From Fibrobacter sp. UBA7003 (GTDB lineage Bacteria > Fibrobacterota > Fibrobacteria > Fibrobacterales > Fibrobacteraceae): a stretch of 64,000 nucleotides of DNA. Location of the stretch: assembly GCA_002449765.1 (NCBI GenBank), contig DJXN01000012.1, positions 124,001 through 188,000 of the forward strand, read 5' to 3'. The position numbers and the translations under genes were made by a program. Of the stretch, positions 1 through 8,502 are shown piece by piece (within the stretch, counting starts at the first letter, position 1; each line of letters begins with the position of its first letter). A model generated the notes under the pieces. That model had not been told where the DNA came from and ran no database searches. It saw only the letters and a program-made list of their open reading frames with translations.

Positions 1-1154
1 CCATCGGGCTTTTCCTGGCCCATAATCATCTTGAACAACGTTGTCTTACCTGCACCATTCGGGCCGATAATGCCCACGATGCCGGAGCGCGGCAAGTTGA
101 AGTTCAAGTCATCAAACAGCACCTTGTCGCCAAAGGCCTTCTGCAGGTGTTCCGCCTGGATAACGATATCGCCCAAGCGCTTGCCGTTCGCAATGTGAAT
201 CTGCGCCACCTTGATCTGTTCGCGGGAATCTTCGGCCAAGAGTTCCTCGTAAGCCTTGAGACGGGCCTTGCTCTTGGCCTGGCGCGCCTTCGGGCTCTGC
301 TTGACCCATTCCTGTTCGCGGGCGAGGCGCTTCTGCCTGTCGGATTCGCCCTTCTCTTCGCCACGGAGGCGTTCCAGCTTCTGATCAAGCCACTGGGCGT
401 AATTGCCTTCCCAGGGAATGCCGCGGCCGCGGTCGATTTCCAGAATCCAGTTCGTCACGTTGTCGAGGAAGTAACGGTCATGGGTCACGAGAATCACGGA
501 GCCCTTGTATTCGCGGAGGTGGCGTTCGAGCCAAGCAACCGTTTCGGCATCCAGGTGGTTCGTCGGTTCGTCAAGGAGCAGCAAATCCGGTTCTTCGAGG
601 AGCAAGCGGCAAAGGGCCACGCGGCGTTTTTCACCACCAGAGAGGTTCGTCACCGGCCAGTCACCCGGCGGGCAACGGAGAGCGTCCATCGCAATTTCGA
701 TATTGCGGTCGAGGCTCCACAAATCCTGCGCGTCGATGATGTCCTGAAGCTTCGCCTGTTCGTCGAGGAGCTTGTTCATCTCGTCGTCTTCCATGGGTTC
801 GGCGAACTTCATGGAAATCTCGTTGAAGCGGTCGAGCACGGCCTGCTTCTTGGCAACGGCCTGCATCACGTTTTCCTTGACGGTCAAGTTCGGGTCCAGC
901 TGCGGTTCCTGTGGCAGGTAGCCTGCGGTGCGGCCCGGTTCAATCCAGGCTTCACCCTGGAATTCCTTGTCGATGCCCGCCATAATGCGGAGGAGCGTCG
1001 ACTTACCGGCACCGTTCTGGCCGATGATGCCAATCTTTGCGCCGTAGTAGAAACTGAGTGAAATATCCTTCAGCACCTCCTTGTTAGGCGGGTACGACTT
1101 GGTCATCTTGTACATGTAGAAAACGAATTTTTCTGCTTTATTCTGTTCGGCCAT
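1..1154 (-). CDS. ettA: Energy-dependent translational throttle protein EttA (ABC-F ATPase), C-terminus cut by window edge
   Basis: Cytoplasmic ABC-F protein that binds the ribosomal E site and gates entry into elongation according to ATP/ADP level (family knowledge). The first 384 residues are present, starting at ATG 1154 with MAEQNKAEKF. Visible are a first Walker A (GQNGAGKS, residues about 45-52), the signature LSGGEKRR, Walker B DLLLLDEPTNHLDAE, the EttA-type linker rich in Arg/Lys (near SPKARQAKSKARLKAYEEL), and the second Walker A GPNGAGKTT near the window edge. E. coli EttA is about 555 aa, so roughly 170 residues lie outside. No membrane segments, as expected for ABC-F. The gene stands alone on the minus strand downstream of the GH16 gene. 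EttA is favoured over Uup by the start-to-Walker spacing and linker. Confidence 0.95.
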   Translation of the reverse strand, partial: MAEQNKAEKFVFYMYKMTKSYPPNKEVLKDISLSFYYGAKIGIIGQNGAGKSTLLRIMAGIDKEFQGEAWIEPGRTAGYLPQEPQLDPNLTVKENVMQAVAKKQAVLDRFNEISMKFAEPMEDDEMNKLLDEQAKLQDIIDAQDLWSLDRNIEIAMDALRCPPGDWPVTNLSGGEKRRVALCRLLLEEPDLLLLDEPTNHLDAETVAWLERHLREYKGSVILVTHDRYFLDNVTNWILEIDRGRGIPWEGNYAQWLDQKLERLRGEEKGESDRQKRLAREQEWVKQSPKARQAKSKARLKAYEELLAEDSREQIKVAQIHIANGKRLGDIVIQAEHLQKAFGDKVLFDDLNFNLPRSGIVGIIGPNGAGKTTLFKMIMGQEKPD

Positions 1155-1198
1155 AAAAGGTTCCAGTTTGTTTATGGACTCTACGTCCAAGGTGATAC

Positions 1199-1219
1199 GC
1201 TATATTTTTTCAATATAGC
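1199..1219. repeat. AT-rich perfect inverted repeat between GH16 gene and ettA
   Basis: GCTATATT (1199-1206) and AATATAGC (1212-1219) form an 8-bp perfect inverted repeat with a 5-nt loop. On the plus strand it is followed by a T run; on the minus strand, the direction of both flanking genes, it is not. It could end plus-strand read-through, or its TATATT halves could be part of the ettA promoter. The function is not settled by the sequence. Confidence 0.45.
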
Positions 1220-1240
1220 TTTTTCACGCAACGCCGTTCT

Positions 1241-2761
1241 TTACTTTTTGAACCGGACAATATCGGTGCGGTTTCCATTGCGGGCAACTACATGGTAGAT
1301 TCCCGGGGCAAGGCCCTGCACATCGAAAACCGCCGAGCGCACCGTCTGCCTACGCATGACCTCGCGCCCCTGCAGGTCAAGGATGCGCACCGTCGCACCA
1401 TCAATAAACGTGCTTCCGAGTTCTACAAACAGATGGCTGTCGGCGTAATGGACCGAAGTTCCGTACACGCTTGCGAAATCACCCAGCGCAGTCGTACCCG
1501 TGTCGGTTTTCGCCGTATCTTCCTTCGTCGGAATCTTGTCGTCCTTGCCCACCAGGCGCCACATCTGGTTCCATTCCCAGTCGTCGGCCCAGCTCTGCAC
1601 CACGCGCTCGCCGTCCGTCGTCGCGCGCAGGTACATGTTGCTGTGCTGCATTTTCATGCGCACCACGGAGCCCTCGTAACCGGACTGCTTTTCCATCACC
1701 ACCTTCTGGTGGGCGCCCCCATTCCACTTGTAAAGACCCATCGTGATGCCCGCATCCGTAGATTCGTTCGGGGTATCGAGAGAAATGTCGCCGAAGTTGA
1801 TGCGGAACGTCGTCGAAGATAGCGGCGTAACCGTCGCAACAGCATTCTCGCCATTGCAATCACCCAGCGCAAGCTTGTCTTCGGATGTACGGACCATGCA
1901 GGTACCAAAATTCATTGACATGATGCGCACCGTATCGGGTTTCGCGGGTTTGGCCTGCCAAACCCGCACCCAGTCCGCCTCGAAATACGCCGGCTTGTCG
2001 GAGGTAATCTCGATATCATCGCCCGCCCAGCCACCGATGGCGAGGTTCACGATGATGTACTGAGCCGCAAGCTGCTTGATTTCTGTCGGGCGCGTGTAAC
2101 TTGCAAACCGCTTGTCGTCAAAGTAAAAACTGAGGGTCGACTCGTCCCATTCCACGCCGTAGTTGTGAAACCCCGCAGAACGGTCCACGTCATCGTCCTT
2201 GTGTCCGCCGAAGGACGCCTCGTGATCCCATGCAGAGCCGTGACTGCTATACCAGCTCGGGTCGGTGTAGTGCAGGTAGTAGTGGTGCTGCTTGCGCGAC
2301 GCAGGAATTTCGAGAATGTCGATTTCCGGAGGCCAACCGTCCTGCAGGGTCCAGAACGCGGGCCACGTTCCCTTCTGCCACGGGGCCTTGAAGCGGCCTT
2401 CGATGTAGCCGTACTTGACTTCGAAGTGACCCTTAGTATCGATAGCGCCCGAGGTGTAGTCCACCGGGATTTCCTTGTTGTTGAACTTCGCCTTTTTTCC
2501 GTTGGCATTAGGGTGAACTTTCTTTTCGCCCTTCAGCTTGAGCGTACCATCGGAGACAATCACGTTCTCTTCGGCGCAGTAGGCGCGATGGTTGTGCGTC
2601 GGGCCCCAGTTGTACGTGGGGTTCCACTTTTTTTTGTCAAGAGAAGTACCGTCGAAGTTGTCCTCGAACACCTTCTCCCAGCCGCTGAAGTTCGCCGGCG
2701 GGTCAGCAAAGGCAAGCGTTACTGCAACCGCACCCGCGAGAACCAGGAATTTTCTTTTCAT
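1241..2761 (-). CDS. Secreted GH16 beta-glucanase/laminarinase with C-terminal T9SS-type sorting tail
   Basis: 506 aa. A signal peptide (residues 1-19, ending LAFA) precedes a GH16 catalytic domain (about 25-270). The GH16 signature EIDILE lies at 146-151: E146 nucleophile, D148 helper, E151 acid/base. This predicts endo-hydrolysis of beta-1,3 or mixed-linkage beta-1,3-1,4 glucans. A second domain (about 277-405), with spaced Gly/Trp positions and ending near MWRLVGK, resembles a beta-trefoil or carbohydrate-binding module, but I cannot name the family. A Thr/Lys linker leads to a C-terminal tail (about 428-506) with the pattern dl.GrEv...vqgLapGIYhV...ivrFKK, typical of type IX sorting domains. 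It is probably cell-surface or secreted. It stands alone between ettA and the TPR gene. Exact substrate is inference. Confidence 0.92.
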   Translation of the reverse strand: MKRKFLVLAGAVAVTLAFADPPANFSGWEKVFEDNFDGTSLDKKKWNPTYNWGPTHNHRAYCAEENVIVSDGTLKLKGEKKVHPNANGKKAKFNNKEIPVDYTSGAIDTKGHFEVKYGYIEGRFKAPWQKGTWPAFWTLQDGWPPEIDILEIPASRKQHHYYLHYTDPSWYSSHGSAWDHEASFGGHKDDDVDRSAGFHNYGVEWDESTLSFYFDDKRFASYTRPTEIKQLAAQYIIVNLAIGGWAGDDIEITSDKPAYFEADWVRVWQAKPAKPDTVRIMSMNFGTCMVRTSEDKLALGDCNGENAVATVTPLSSTTFRINFGDISLDTPNESTDAGITMGLYKWNGGAHQKVVMEKQSGYEGSVVRMKMQHSNMYLRATTDGERVVQSWADDWEWNQMWRLVGKDDKIPTKEDTAKTDTGTTALGDFASVYGTSVHYADSHLFVELGSTFIDGATVRILDLQGREVMRRQTVRSAVFDVQGLAPGIYHVVARNGNRTDIVRFKK

Positions 2762-2872
2762 ATCCTAAACCAACCTCATCCAAAGTTTATTTCCGACATC
2801 CCACCTTTTATTACCTCGCTTAATCTATACTCTTTTGTACAAAAACGCAATAGAGAGCCCCCGCACAAACGC

Positions 2873-2900
2873 AAAAACGCCCCGATTTCGGGGCATTTTC
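2873..2900 (-). terminator. Rho-independent terminator of the TPR gene
   Basis: GCCCCG (2879-2884) and CGGGGC (2889-2894) form a strong stem with a 4-nt loop. On the minus strand it is followed by GTTTTTG, just past the stop at 2921. On the plus strand it is followed by ATTTTC, so it may work both ways. Confidence 0.8.
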
Positions 2901-2920
2901 TAGAAAAATTTTACAAACGT

Positions 2921-4315
2921 TTATCGCATGCGGCGCGGGAGCTCGGACGCATGCTTCTGGAGCCACACGGCATCTTCGAGAGCGCGTTCGGCCTCGGTAG
3001 CCCAGTCGGAATCCGGGAACTGCTGCACGACGTCGCGGTAGCGCTGCGCCGCGCTGTTGAAGTCGCGCAGTTCGCGGTAGATATTGCCCATCTGGAGCAT
3101 GGCGAAGTAGCGTTCGTCCGGAAAAATTTCCATATTGAGCAGAGCCTTGTACATCTGGAGAGCCGCTTCGAAACTGCCCGCCTTGAAGAGCAAGTTCGCA
3201 TTCGCGATGGAATTACCGTCGGACGCGGGCGCCGTAGAAGCCTCGGGGGCGGATGCCGTCGCGGGGGCCGCGGCAGGTGCGGCGGCCACGGGTTCCACGG
3301 CACCAGCCTTCGCAATGGAATCCTTCTTCTCGGCTTCCACAACCTTCAGCGAATCGGCGACAGCCTTCATCTCGGCAAGTCGGTCCTCGGCAGGGCGGCG
3401 GAACTTCGCATCGGGAGCGGCCTTCTTCAGGTACGCCGCCAGGGATTTCTTTTCGAGGTCGCCACGCTTGGTCTTCTGGTAGACAAGCGCAAGGTAGTAG
3501 TTGGCGTCGTTGCCCTCTTCCTTGTACTCGATACCCTTCTTCAGGTTGATTTCTGCCTTGTCGTATTCGCCCATGTAGTAGCGCGTGACACCGGCATAGA
3601 AATAGGCACCCTTGTCGCCGGGCTTCTTGGCAAGCACCTCGCGCCAGAGCGGAGCCGCCTCGCTGTATTTTCCGGCAGCGAGCAGGACCTTGCCCTTCTC
3701 GAACGGGTCGGTCGGCGTCGCAGCCTCGGCCTTCGCGGGTTCCACCGGTTTGGCCTCAGGAGTGGCCTTTGCCGGTTCGGCGGCCTTTACAGGTTCGGCC
3801 GGCTTCACGGGCTCAGCCGTTTTCATCGGCTCGGCGGCCTTCGTTTCGGGAGCCTTGGTCTCGACCGGGGCAGGTTTCGGTTCGGCGGGTTTCGCCTCCG
3901 CAACCGGTTCGGCAGGCGCTGCAGGAGCTTCCGCCTGCTGCACAGGCGCTTCTTCCACAGGTCTGTTCTTCGGGTCCTTCAGGCGTTCCTCGTCGGCCTT
4001 CGCCTTCTGCCCCATGAGTTCGTAGACTTTCGCGGCTCCCTCGTAGGCCTTGCTCATCGTGGGCGCAAACTTGTACGCGAGGCGGTAGTTGGCAAGCGCA
4101 CGGCTATAGTTCTTCGTCTTGACGTAGACTTCCGCAGCAAGGAAGTAGGCCTCGGAATTCTGGGGCTGTTCCGCAAGGATCGCCCTGTATTCACCGAGAG
4201 CCATTTCGTATTCACCCTTCGCCTCGAAAATTGCCCCCTGTTCTATGCGGGGGTCAGCGGCAAAGGCGGCGCCAAACGCGAGCGCCAGCATGACAGCAGA
4301 TACACGAATATTCAT
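2921..4315 (-). CDS. Exported TPR-repeat protein with Ala/Pro/Lys-rich linkers
   Basis: 464 aa. A signal peptide (1-19, cut after AFA) is followed by TPR repeats at about 23-130 (motifs such as EYEMALGEYRAIL and NYSRALANYRLAYKFAP). An Ala/Pro/Glu/Lys-rich linker (about 140-200) contains repeated AEPVK-like units. A second TPR block (about 205-320), another Ala/Pro linker and a last TPR pair (about 370-460) follow. TPRs mediate protein-protein contacts. The signal peptide places it in the periplasm and the linkers suggest it spans a distance, perhaps near peptidoglycan. No catalytic motif is seen. It lies 23 nt downstream of the pectate lyase stop, so the two may be co-transcribed. A TAAATT box lies close to the ATG. 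Function unknown. Confidence 0.85.
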   Translation of the reverse strand: MNIRVSAVMLALAFGAAFAADPRIEQGAIFEAKGEYEMALGEYRAILAEQPQNSEAYFLAAEVYVKTKNYSRALANYRLAYKFAPTMSKAYEGAAKVYELMGQKAKADEERLKDPKNRPVEEAPVQQAEAPAAPAEPVAEAKPAEPKPAPVETKAPETKAAEPMKTAEPVKPAEPVKAAEPAKATPEAKPVEPAKAEAATPTDPFEKGKVLLAAGKYSEAAPLWREVLAKKPGDKGAYFYAGVTRYYMGEYDKAEINLKKGIEYKEEGNDANYYLALVYQKTKRGDLEKKSLAAYLKKAAPDAKFRRPAEDRLAEMKAVADSLKVVEAEKKDSIAKAGAVEPVAAAPAAAPATASAPEASTAPASDGNSIANANLLFKAGSFEAALQMYKALLNMEIFPDERYFAMLQMGNIYRELRDFNSAAQRYRDVVQQFPDSDWATEAERALEDAVWLQKHASELPRRMR

Positions 4316-4338
4316 GCATAAAATTTAATAAAAATCCA

Positions 4339-6402
4339 CTACGGGGCAGACTTGAAAATCTTCATTTGACGCACAGAGCCCGCCATCGTAAGCCGTACCA
4401 CATACACTCCCGCACGCAGGCCCGAAAGGTCGACCACGCGGGAGGCGCTGGAGAGCACCTTCGTGCCGTCCATCCGCAGTACGTCTACACGGAACTGGCC
4501 TGCCGCATAGATTTCCAGGCGGGATTCGCGGGCAATGTAGCGCATGGGCTCACCATGCAGGGATTTCGAGACCACGAGAGCGTCCGTACCATCCGAGGAT
4601 TCCGCACTCGACGAGCTTTCCGCTTTTTCGGACGAAGAAGATTTCTCGGACGAGGAACTCGACTTCTCGGAACTGCTGGACAGATCCTCGACCGGTGCCG
4701 AGGATGACGAAGAAGCGAGAGTCGAGGATGACGAAGAAACCGGCACAACATTCCCATTCCAGCCCTTGTAGGCCACGAGCGCATCCTTGAGCGGCTGGTT
4801 CACATCAGAAGAAGCATCATCAACAGAATTGTCGAAAGTCCACTTGAAATCGCCGCCCTGCACGCGGCCCGCATACCGGACAACGTTGTCCCTAGCCGTT
4901 ACGGCATCGTCCGCCTTGTAGCTGTACATCACGGAGTTGTCGGTATCGAAGTTGTTGTAGGTATTTCCACCATCGTACGACTTGACCGTAGAAGGCACCT
5001 TCGCGCTGCGGCTATCCACGACATACGCATCGAAATCTTCAGAGGTATTGATTCCCTGGCTTGCCGCCGTCGTTTCCACACCCTTTACCTTGTACGAGGT
5101 CGCGCCATACGGAATGAACGTGTAGGAGCCTTCAAAATGGTTGCCGTAAGCCTTGATGGTACCGCCCGCTTCCTTACTGAACGTGCCGTTGTTCGTCGGG
5201 TCGCGCTTGGTGCCGCTCGCATACACGTCAGTCCCCTGCATCGAAGTGAGCATCGGGTACTTGCAGTTGCGGAAGTAGTTGTTTTCCATGAACACCGAGG
5301 AACCCAGCGTAGAGCCCGCACCGTATTTGGCATTGCCGTCGTAGTAGTTGTTGTACACATGCGCGCTGTAGTAGCGCACGCGCGGGTGGCGGCTGTCGGA
5401 ATGGTCGTACCAGTTGTGGTGATACGTGATGTAGTAGCCATCGTTCGTACCTTCCTTAAGCCCGAGCAGGTTCGACTTGCCGTTGTCCCAGAAATGGTTA
5501 TAGCTGAACGTAATGTACGTGGAAAGTTTGCAGTCAAGCGCGCCATCGCCCTTCACCTGGTCCTTGTCGCTGCCCGTATCGCCGTAGAAGAAGTCGCAGT
5601 TGTGCACCCACACGTACTGGTTGTTCTGCTGCAGGCCAACGTTGTCGCCTTCATCGCTGTTCACGTTCATGATTCCGAGATTACGGATTTCCACGTTCTG
5701 CGCGTTCTTGACGCGAATTCCCCAGCCGTTCACCGTAGCATCGGGCCCGACACCTTCCACCGTCACATAGGAGGTTTCAGACTTGCCGAGGTCAATCACC
5801 ATGTCGCCCTGCACGAGCGAGTCGGAATCCGTCACGTTGCCGACAAGGCGCAGGTCGAGCGGAGTCGTCTCGTAGCCCTTCTTGTAGCAGTTCAATATGC
5901 CCTGGAAGCTCTTGCAAGTTGTCTTTGTACCCTTTGAACTTGTAGCCACGTCCATCGTCACGGTATTCTTGGTGCTTTCGGTAATGTAGAGCACCACGGC
6001 GCCATCCTTGAGCGTGCCGTCGGCCTTGTACGCACCGGGAACGCGCCCGTTAGCAAAAGCAAAACCGCTGCGGTCGTGCGCCTTTACCGAAAGCGTCTTT
6101 GTAGTGGCAGAAGCGCCTTCCTTGCCACCCTTCACGCCCACAACCTTGAGCGTGTAGTCGCCCGCCTTGAGGCCCGGAACGTCTACGCGCCAGGTAGAAC
6201 CGTACTTGCGGACAAGTTCCGCATCGACCTTAACATTGCTCTTACCATTACCCGAGTAATACACGTTGTAACTGTCGGAGCCGTCCGAGGCCCACTGGGC
6301 GTAGGCAGATTCGAGCCAGCCACCGGCATCGCCGAGGGTCACCTGGGCACCCGCCACGGCCACCAAACCGAGGCAAGAAATAGCTATAACCAAACATTTC
6401 AT
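4339..6402 (-). CDS. Secreted pectate lyase, family PL1, with serine-rich linker and sorting tail
   Basis: 687 aa from ATG 6402. The longer ORF upstream lacks a sensible start, whereas MKCLVIAISC begins a clear signal peptide and AAAGGGA sits upstream. An N-terminal fibronectin-III-like module (about 20-105) precedes a parallel beta-helix PL1 domain (about 110-450). PL1 landmarks are the calcium-site region DGALDCKL, the YITFSYNHFWDNGKSNLLG strand, and RHPRVR matching the RxPxxR motif with the catalytic Arg. It cleaves polygalacturonate by beta-elimination, calcium-dependent in this family. A poly-Ser/Glu/Lys linker (about 565-610) typical of Fibrobacter leads to a C-terminal tail (VDLSGLRAGVYVVRL...) resembling a T9SS sorting domain. 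It helps strip pectin from plant cell walls. Confidence 0.94.
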   Translation of the reverse strand: MKCLVIAISCLGLVAVAGAQVTLGDAGGWLESAYAQWASDGSDSYNVYYSGNGKSNVKVDAELVRKYGSTWRVDVPGLKAGDYTLKVVGVKGGKEGASATTKTLSVKAHDRSGFAFANGRVPGAYKADGTLKDGAVVLYITESTKNTVTMDVATSSKGTKTTCKSFQGILNCYKKGYETTPLDLRLVGNVTDSDSLVQGDMVIDLGKSETSYVTVEGVGPDATVNGWGIRVKNAQNVEIRNLGIMNVNSDEGDNVGLQQNNQYVWVHNCDFFYGDTGSDKDQVKGDGALDCKLSTYITFSYNHFWDNGKSNLLGLKEGTNDGYYITYHHNWYDHSDSRHPRVRYYSAHVYNNYYDGNAKYGAGSTLGSSVFMENNYFRNCKYPMLTSMQGTDVYASGTKRDPTNNGTFSKEAGGTIKAYGNHFEGSYTFIPYGATSYKVKGVETTAASQGINTSEDFDAYVVDSRSAKVPSTVKSYDGGNTYNNFDTDNSVMYSYKADDAVTARDNVVRYAGRVQGGDFKWTFDNSVDDASSDVNQPLKDALVAYKGWNGNVVPVSSSSSTLASSSSSAPVEDLSSSSEKSSSSSEKSSSSEKAESSSSAESSDGTDALVVSKSLHGEPMRYIARESRLEIYAAGQFRVDVLRMDGTKVLSSASRVVDLSGLRAGVYVVRLTMAGSVRQMKIFKSAP

Positions 6403-6709
6403 ACATCCATCCCTTTTTCGGGAACACCGCGAAGACATTCCGCTATTTGTTCTCAAATTGTTTCTCAAAAATATAATTCAATTTCAACTCAACTTGCAAT
6501 TATTTTCTCTATTTTTAGGTAATTTTACAAAATTACGTTCTCAAATTTTTATAAAAACACCATTTTCAACGCAGATTTTGCGTAGAATATTACAAAAAAC
6601 ACGGAAAGTCATGATACAAAAGCCAACAAAAAACAACGCTTATTCCGGAAGTCGCCCCCTTTTTTGCGCCTATTTTTTTATTCTTGTAGAAAATCAATTT
6701 GGAAAAAAG
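6403..6709. other. 307-nt AT-rich divergent intergenic region with palindrome and TTCTCAAA repeats
   Basis: No gene found. It separates the divergently transcribed pectate lyase and barrel/lipoprotein operon and is much more AT-rich than its neighbours. It holds a perfect palindrome GTAATTTT-AC-AAAATTAC (6519-6536) and three TTCTCAAA repeats starting at 6450, 6462 and 6538. A candidate minus-strand promoter box TATTTTTG (complement of 6466-6473) faces the lyase, with TTGCAA 18 nt upstream of the overlapping TATATT. On the plus side I see only a weak TATTCTTG-like box. Probably a regulated promoter region. Confidence 0.6.
6519..6536. promoter_or_regulatory. Candidate operator palindrome in the lyase/barrel divergent promoter
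   Basis: Perfect 8-2-8 inverted repeat GTAATTTT-AC-AAAATTAC, 18 bp in all. It lies between the TTCTCAAA repeats, upstream of the candidate minus-strand promoter of the pectate lyase gene. Symmetry and placement suggest binding of a dimeric regulator; the binding protein is unknown. Confidence 0.4.
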
Positions 6710-7912
6710 ATGAAGTCTAGATTACTTTTGACAATGTTGTCCCTACTTTTTGCAACAACATTTGCAGAAAACGCACCGGACACAGCCAATTTCGATATTC
6801 TTCACGGAAGCGCCTACTACTATTCCGTAAATGCGCCGAGTGAAGCCCCTTCCACACTAAGAAACCTCTACACCCCGCACCTCATGTTCGGGCACAACCT
6901 CGCCTCCATCAACCTCAACGTGAACACCGGCGGCATTGCAAGCTACGCCTCCGGCAGCCACACCTCCTATATCGCCCTCCAGGGCAGAGAGGCCATGTTC
7001 GGCATCGCTACAAAGACCTTCGGCCTGGGCTTTGGGCTCATCATCGACGAAAAAGTGGACCTTTCCAGCGAAAAGGACGCCTACCACAAGGACGAAACCA
7101 CAGAAATCGTCAGCAAGAACGCGCTCTCCCTCCGTTTCTCCATGCCCCTGCAATCAATCGACTTCTTGGCGTTCTTGAGATTCACGCAAGGCGTCGATTC
7201 CGTTGCCATAAATGAGTACGCCGACAGCGAAGGCAAGAACAACCTGGATTACCACAGAAACAACTACGAAATTTCCGGCTCGCTGAGCCTCACAAACCGG
7301 CCTTCCGCCAAAAACTTTTTCTGGAGCTCCGGCATAGGCGCAACCCGCAACAACAGGACAAGGGAGACGACCTACAAAAGCACAATCGACCCCGACGACA
7401 ACTACCACAACCAGACCAATGCACAGGACAGCTACATCTATGCGAACCTCTTCTACAACTTCAGCAGCATCGTCCTGAAATCGAAGAACGCGCGTCTCCA
7501 TGTCGGCAACAACGCCCGCCTCTACGCCACCCTCTACGACCAGGTCGAAGACAAGGACAGCCATCGCAAGGACTTCTACGTAACCGGATCGCTCATTCTC
7601 ACTCCCAACATACTCGCCGAATACGCATTCAACGAGAACTGGATGTTCTGGGGTGCGGCAAGCTACACCTGGACCACCTCCGGCAACCACGAAGACTACA
7701 TCGAATACTGGAAAGACGAAAACGAAACGAAGAACAAATTTACGCGATTCTCCACCAATACCGGTGCAGTCGACGTGAGCACGGGACTCCTTTTCAAGTA
7801 CAAGAAGCTGACTCTTGAAGCGGGAGTCGCCTCCAATTTATTCAGCAACCCCTTCAGGGGCTTCAGCGGCAACAACGTCCAGTACAACTTTACCGGGATT
7901 GTCGAATTTTAA
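6710..7912 (+). CDS. Outer-membrane beta-barrel protein, first of two paralogues
   Basis: 400 aa from ATG 6710, preceded by GGAAAAAAG; the upstream in-frame extension is AT-rich non-coding sequence. A signal peptide (about 1-19, ending TTFA) is followed by alternating polar/aromatic segments rich in Asn, Tyr and Thr, typical of a beta-barrel, ending in Phe (GIVEF) as many BamA substrates do. It is clearly paralogous to the product of 8503-9858: shared blocks include PSAKxxFW, xPNIxAE and SNPFxGF. No known porin family is recognised. It is the first gene of a four-gene operon: 12 nt to a Ser-rich lipoprotein, then the paralogue, then a second lipoprotein. Location by inference; substrate unknown. 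Confidence 0.82.
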   Translation: MKSRLLLTMLSLLFATTFAENAPDTANFDILHGSAYYYSVNAPSEAPSTLRNLYTPHLMFGHNLASINLNVNTGGIASYASGSHTSYIALQGREAMFGIATKTFGLGFGLIIDEKVDLSSEKDAYHKDETTEIVSKNALSLRFSMPLQSIDFLAFLRFTQGVDSVAINEYADSEGKNNLDYHRNNYEISGSLSLTNRPSAKNFFWSSGIGATRNNRTRETTYKSTIDPDDNYHNQTNAQDSYIYANLFYNFSSIVLKSKNARLHVGNNARLYATLYDQVEDKDSHRKDFYVTGSLILTPNILAEYAFNENWMFWGAASYTWTTSGNHEDYIEYWKDENETKNKFTRFSTNTGAVDVSTGLLFKYKKLTLEAGVASNLFSNPFRGFSGNNVQYNFTGIVEF

Positions 7913-7924
7913 TCGGGAGAAAAC

Positions 7925-8479
7925 ATGAAAAAGACGCTATTCCTTTCTCTGCTCTTGATTCTAGCCCTTATTGTCGCGTGCACCTCGGACTCCGCCATCA
8001 CAGGGCCGCACAACAGTTCCACCCCGCATGACAGCGCATACGTCTATTCCAGCAGCTCGAAGAAGGCCTCCAGCAGCAGCAAGGCCATCGAGAGTTCTTC
8101 CAGCGCAAAGTCCTCGTCCAGTGAAGACGACGAAATTTCCAGCAGCTCCGCAAGGTCGAGTTCTTCCGTAGCATCGAGTTCCAGCGAAGACGACGAGGAA
8201 AGTTCCTCCAGCGCCGAAGAAGAATCGAGCTCCAGCGAAGACGACGAAGAAAGCTCTTCCAGCGCCGAAGAGGAATCGAGTTCTAGCGAAGATAACGAGG
8301 AAAGTTCTTCCAGCGCCGATGAAGAATCGAGTTCCAGCGAAGCCGGAGAAGAAAGCTCATCAAGCGAAGAGGATCCGGGTTCCAGCAGTTCGGCGGAGCC
8401 GTCATCCTCGACATCAAACGAGGAGACCTCCAGTTCGTCGGACGACGTGGGAAACTCTTCTAGCAGCGAAAAAGTTTAA
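7925..8479 (+). CDS. Serine/glutamate-rich surface lipoprotein
   Basis: 184 aa. A lipoprotein signal peptide with a lipobox ending at Cys19 (LIVAC) precedes a low-complexity region of alternating SSSS and acidic clusters through the rest of the protein. Residues about 91-141 consist of three 17-residue tandem units (EESSSSAEEE then SSSSEDD-like). Ser-rich acidic stretches act as flexible linkers in Fibrobacter glycanases, but here there is no folded domain after the linker, so the whole mature protein may be a disordered, lipid-anchored brush. It sits 12 nt after the first barrel gene and 23 nt before the second, which implies partnership with these outer-membrane proteins. Function unknown. 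Confidence 0.8.
   Translation: MKKTLFLSLLLILALIVACTSDSAITGPHNSSTPHDSAYVYSSSSKKASSSSKAIESSSSAKSSSSEDDEISSSSARSSSSVASSSSEDDEESSSSAEEESSSSEDDEESSSSAEEESSSSEDNEESSSSADEESSSSEAGEESSSSEEDPGSSSSAEPSSSTSNEETSSSSDDVGNSSSSEKV
8195..8347 (+). repeat. Three 51-bp in-frame tandem repeats in the Ser-rich lipoprotein
   Basis: Three consecutive 51-bp units (8195-8245, 8246-8296, 8297-8347) encode 17-residue Ser/Glu/Asp blocks differing mainly at synonymous positions. A partial fourth unit follows. In-frame tandem copies of this kind can expand or contract by slippage without a frameshift. Confidence 0.8.
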
Positions 8480-8502
8480 GAAACAATAACAAAGGACAAG
8501 CA

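Noticed and set aside
2165..4321. 718-codon plus-strand open frame
   Set aside because: Lies entirely opposite the GH16 and TPR genes, has no recognisable domain and an odd composition; it is a shadow of GC-rich coding sequence.
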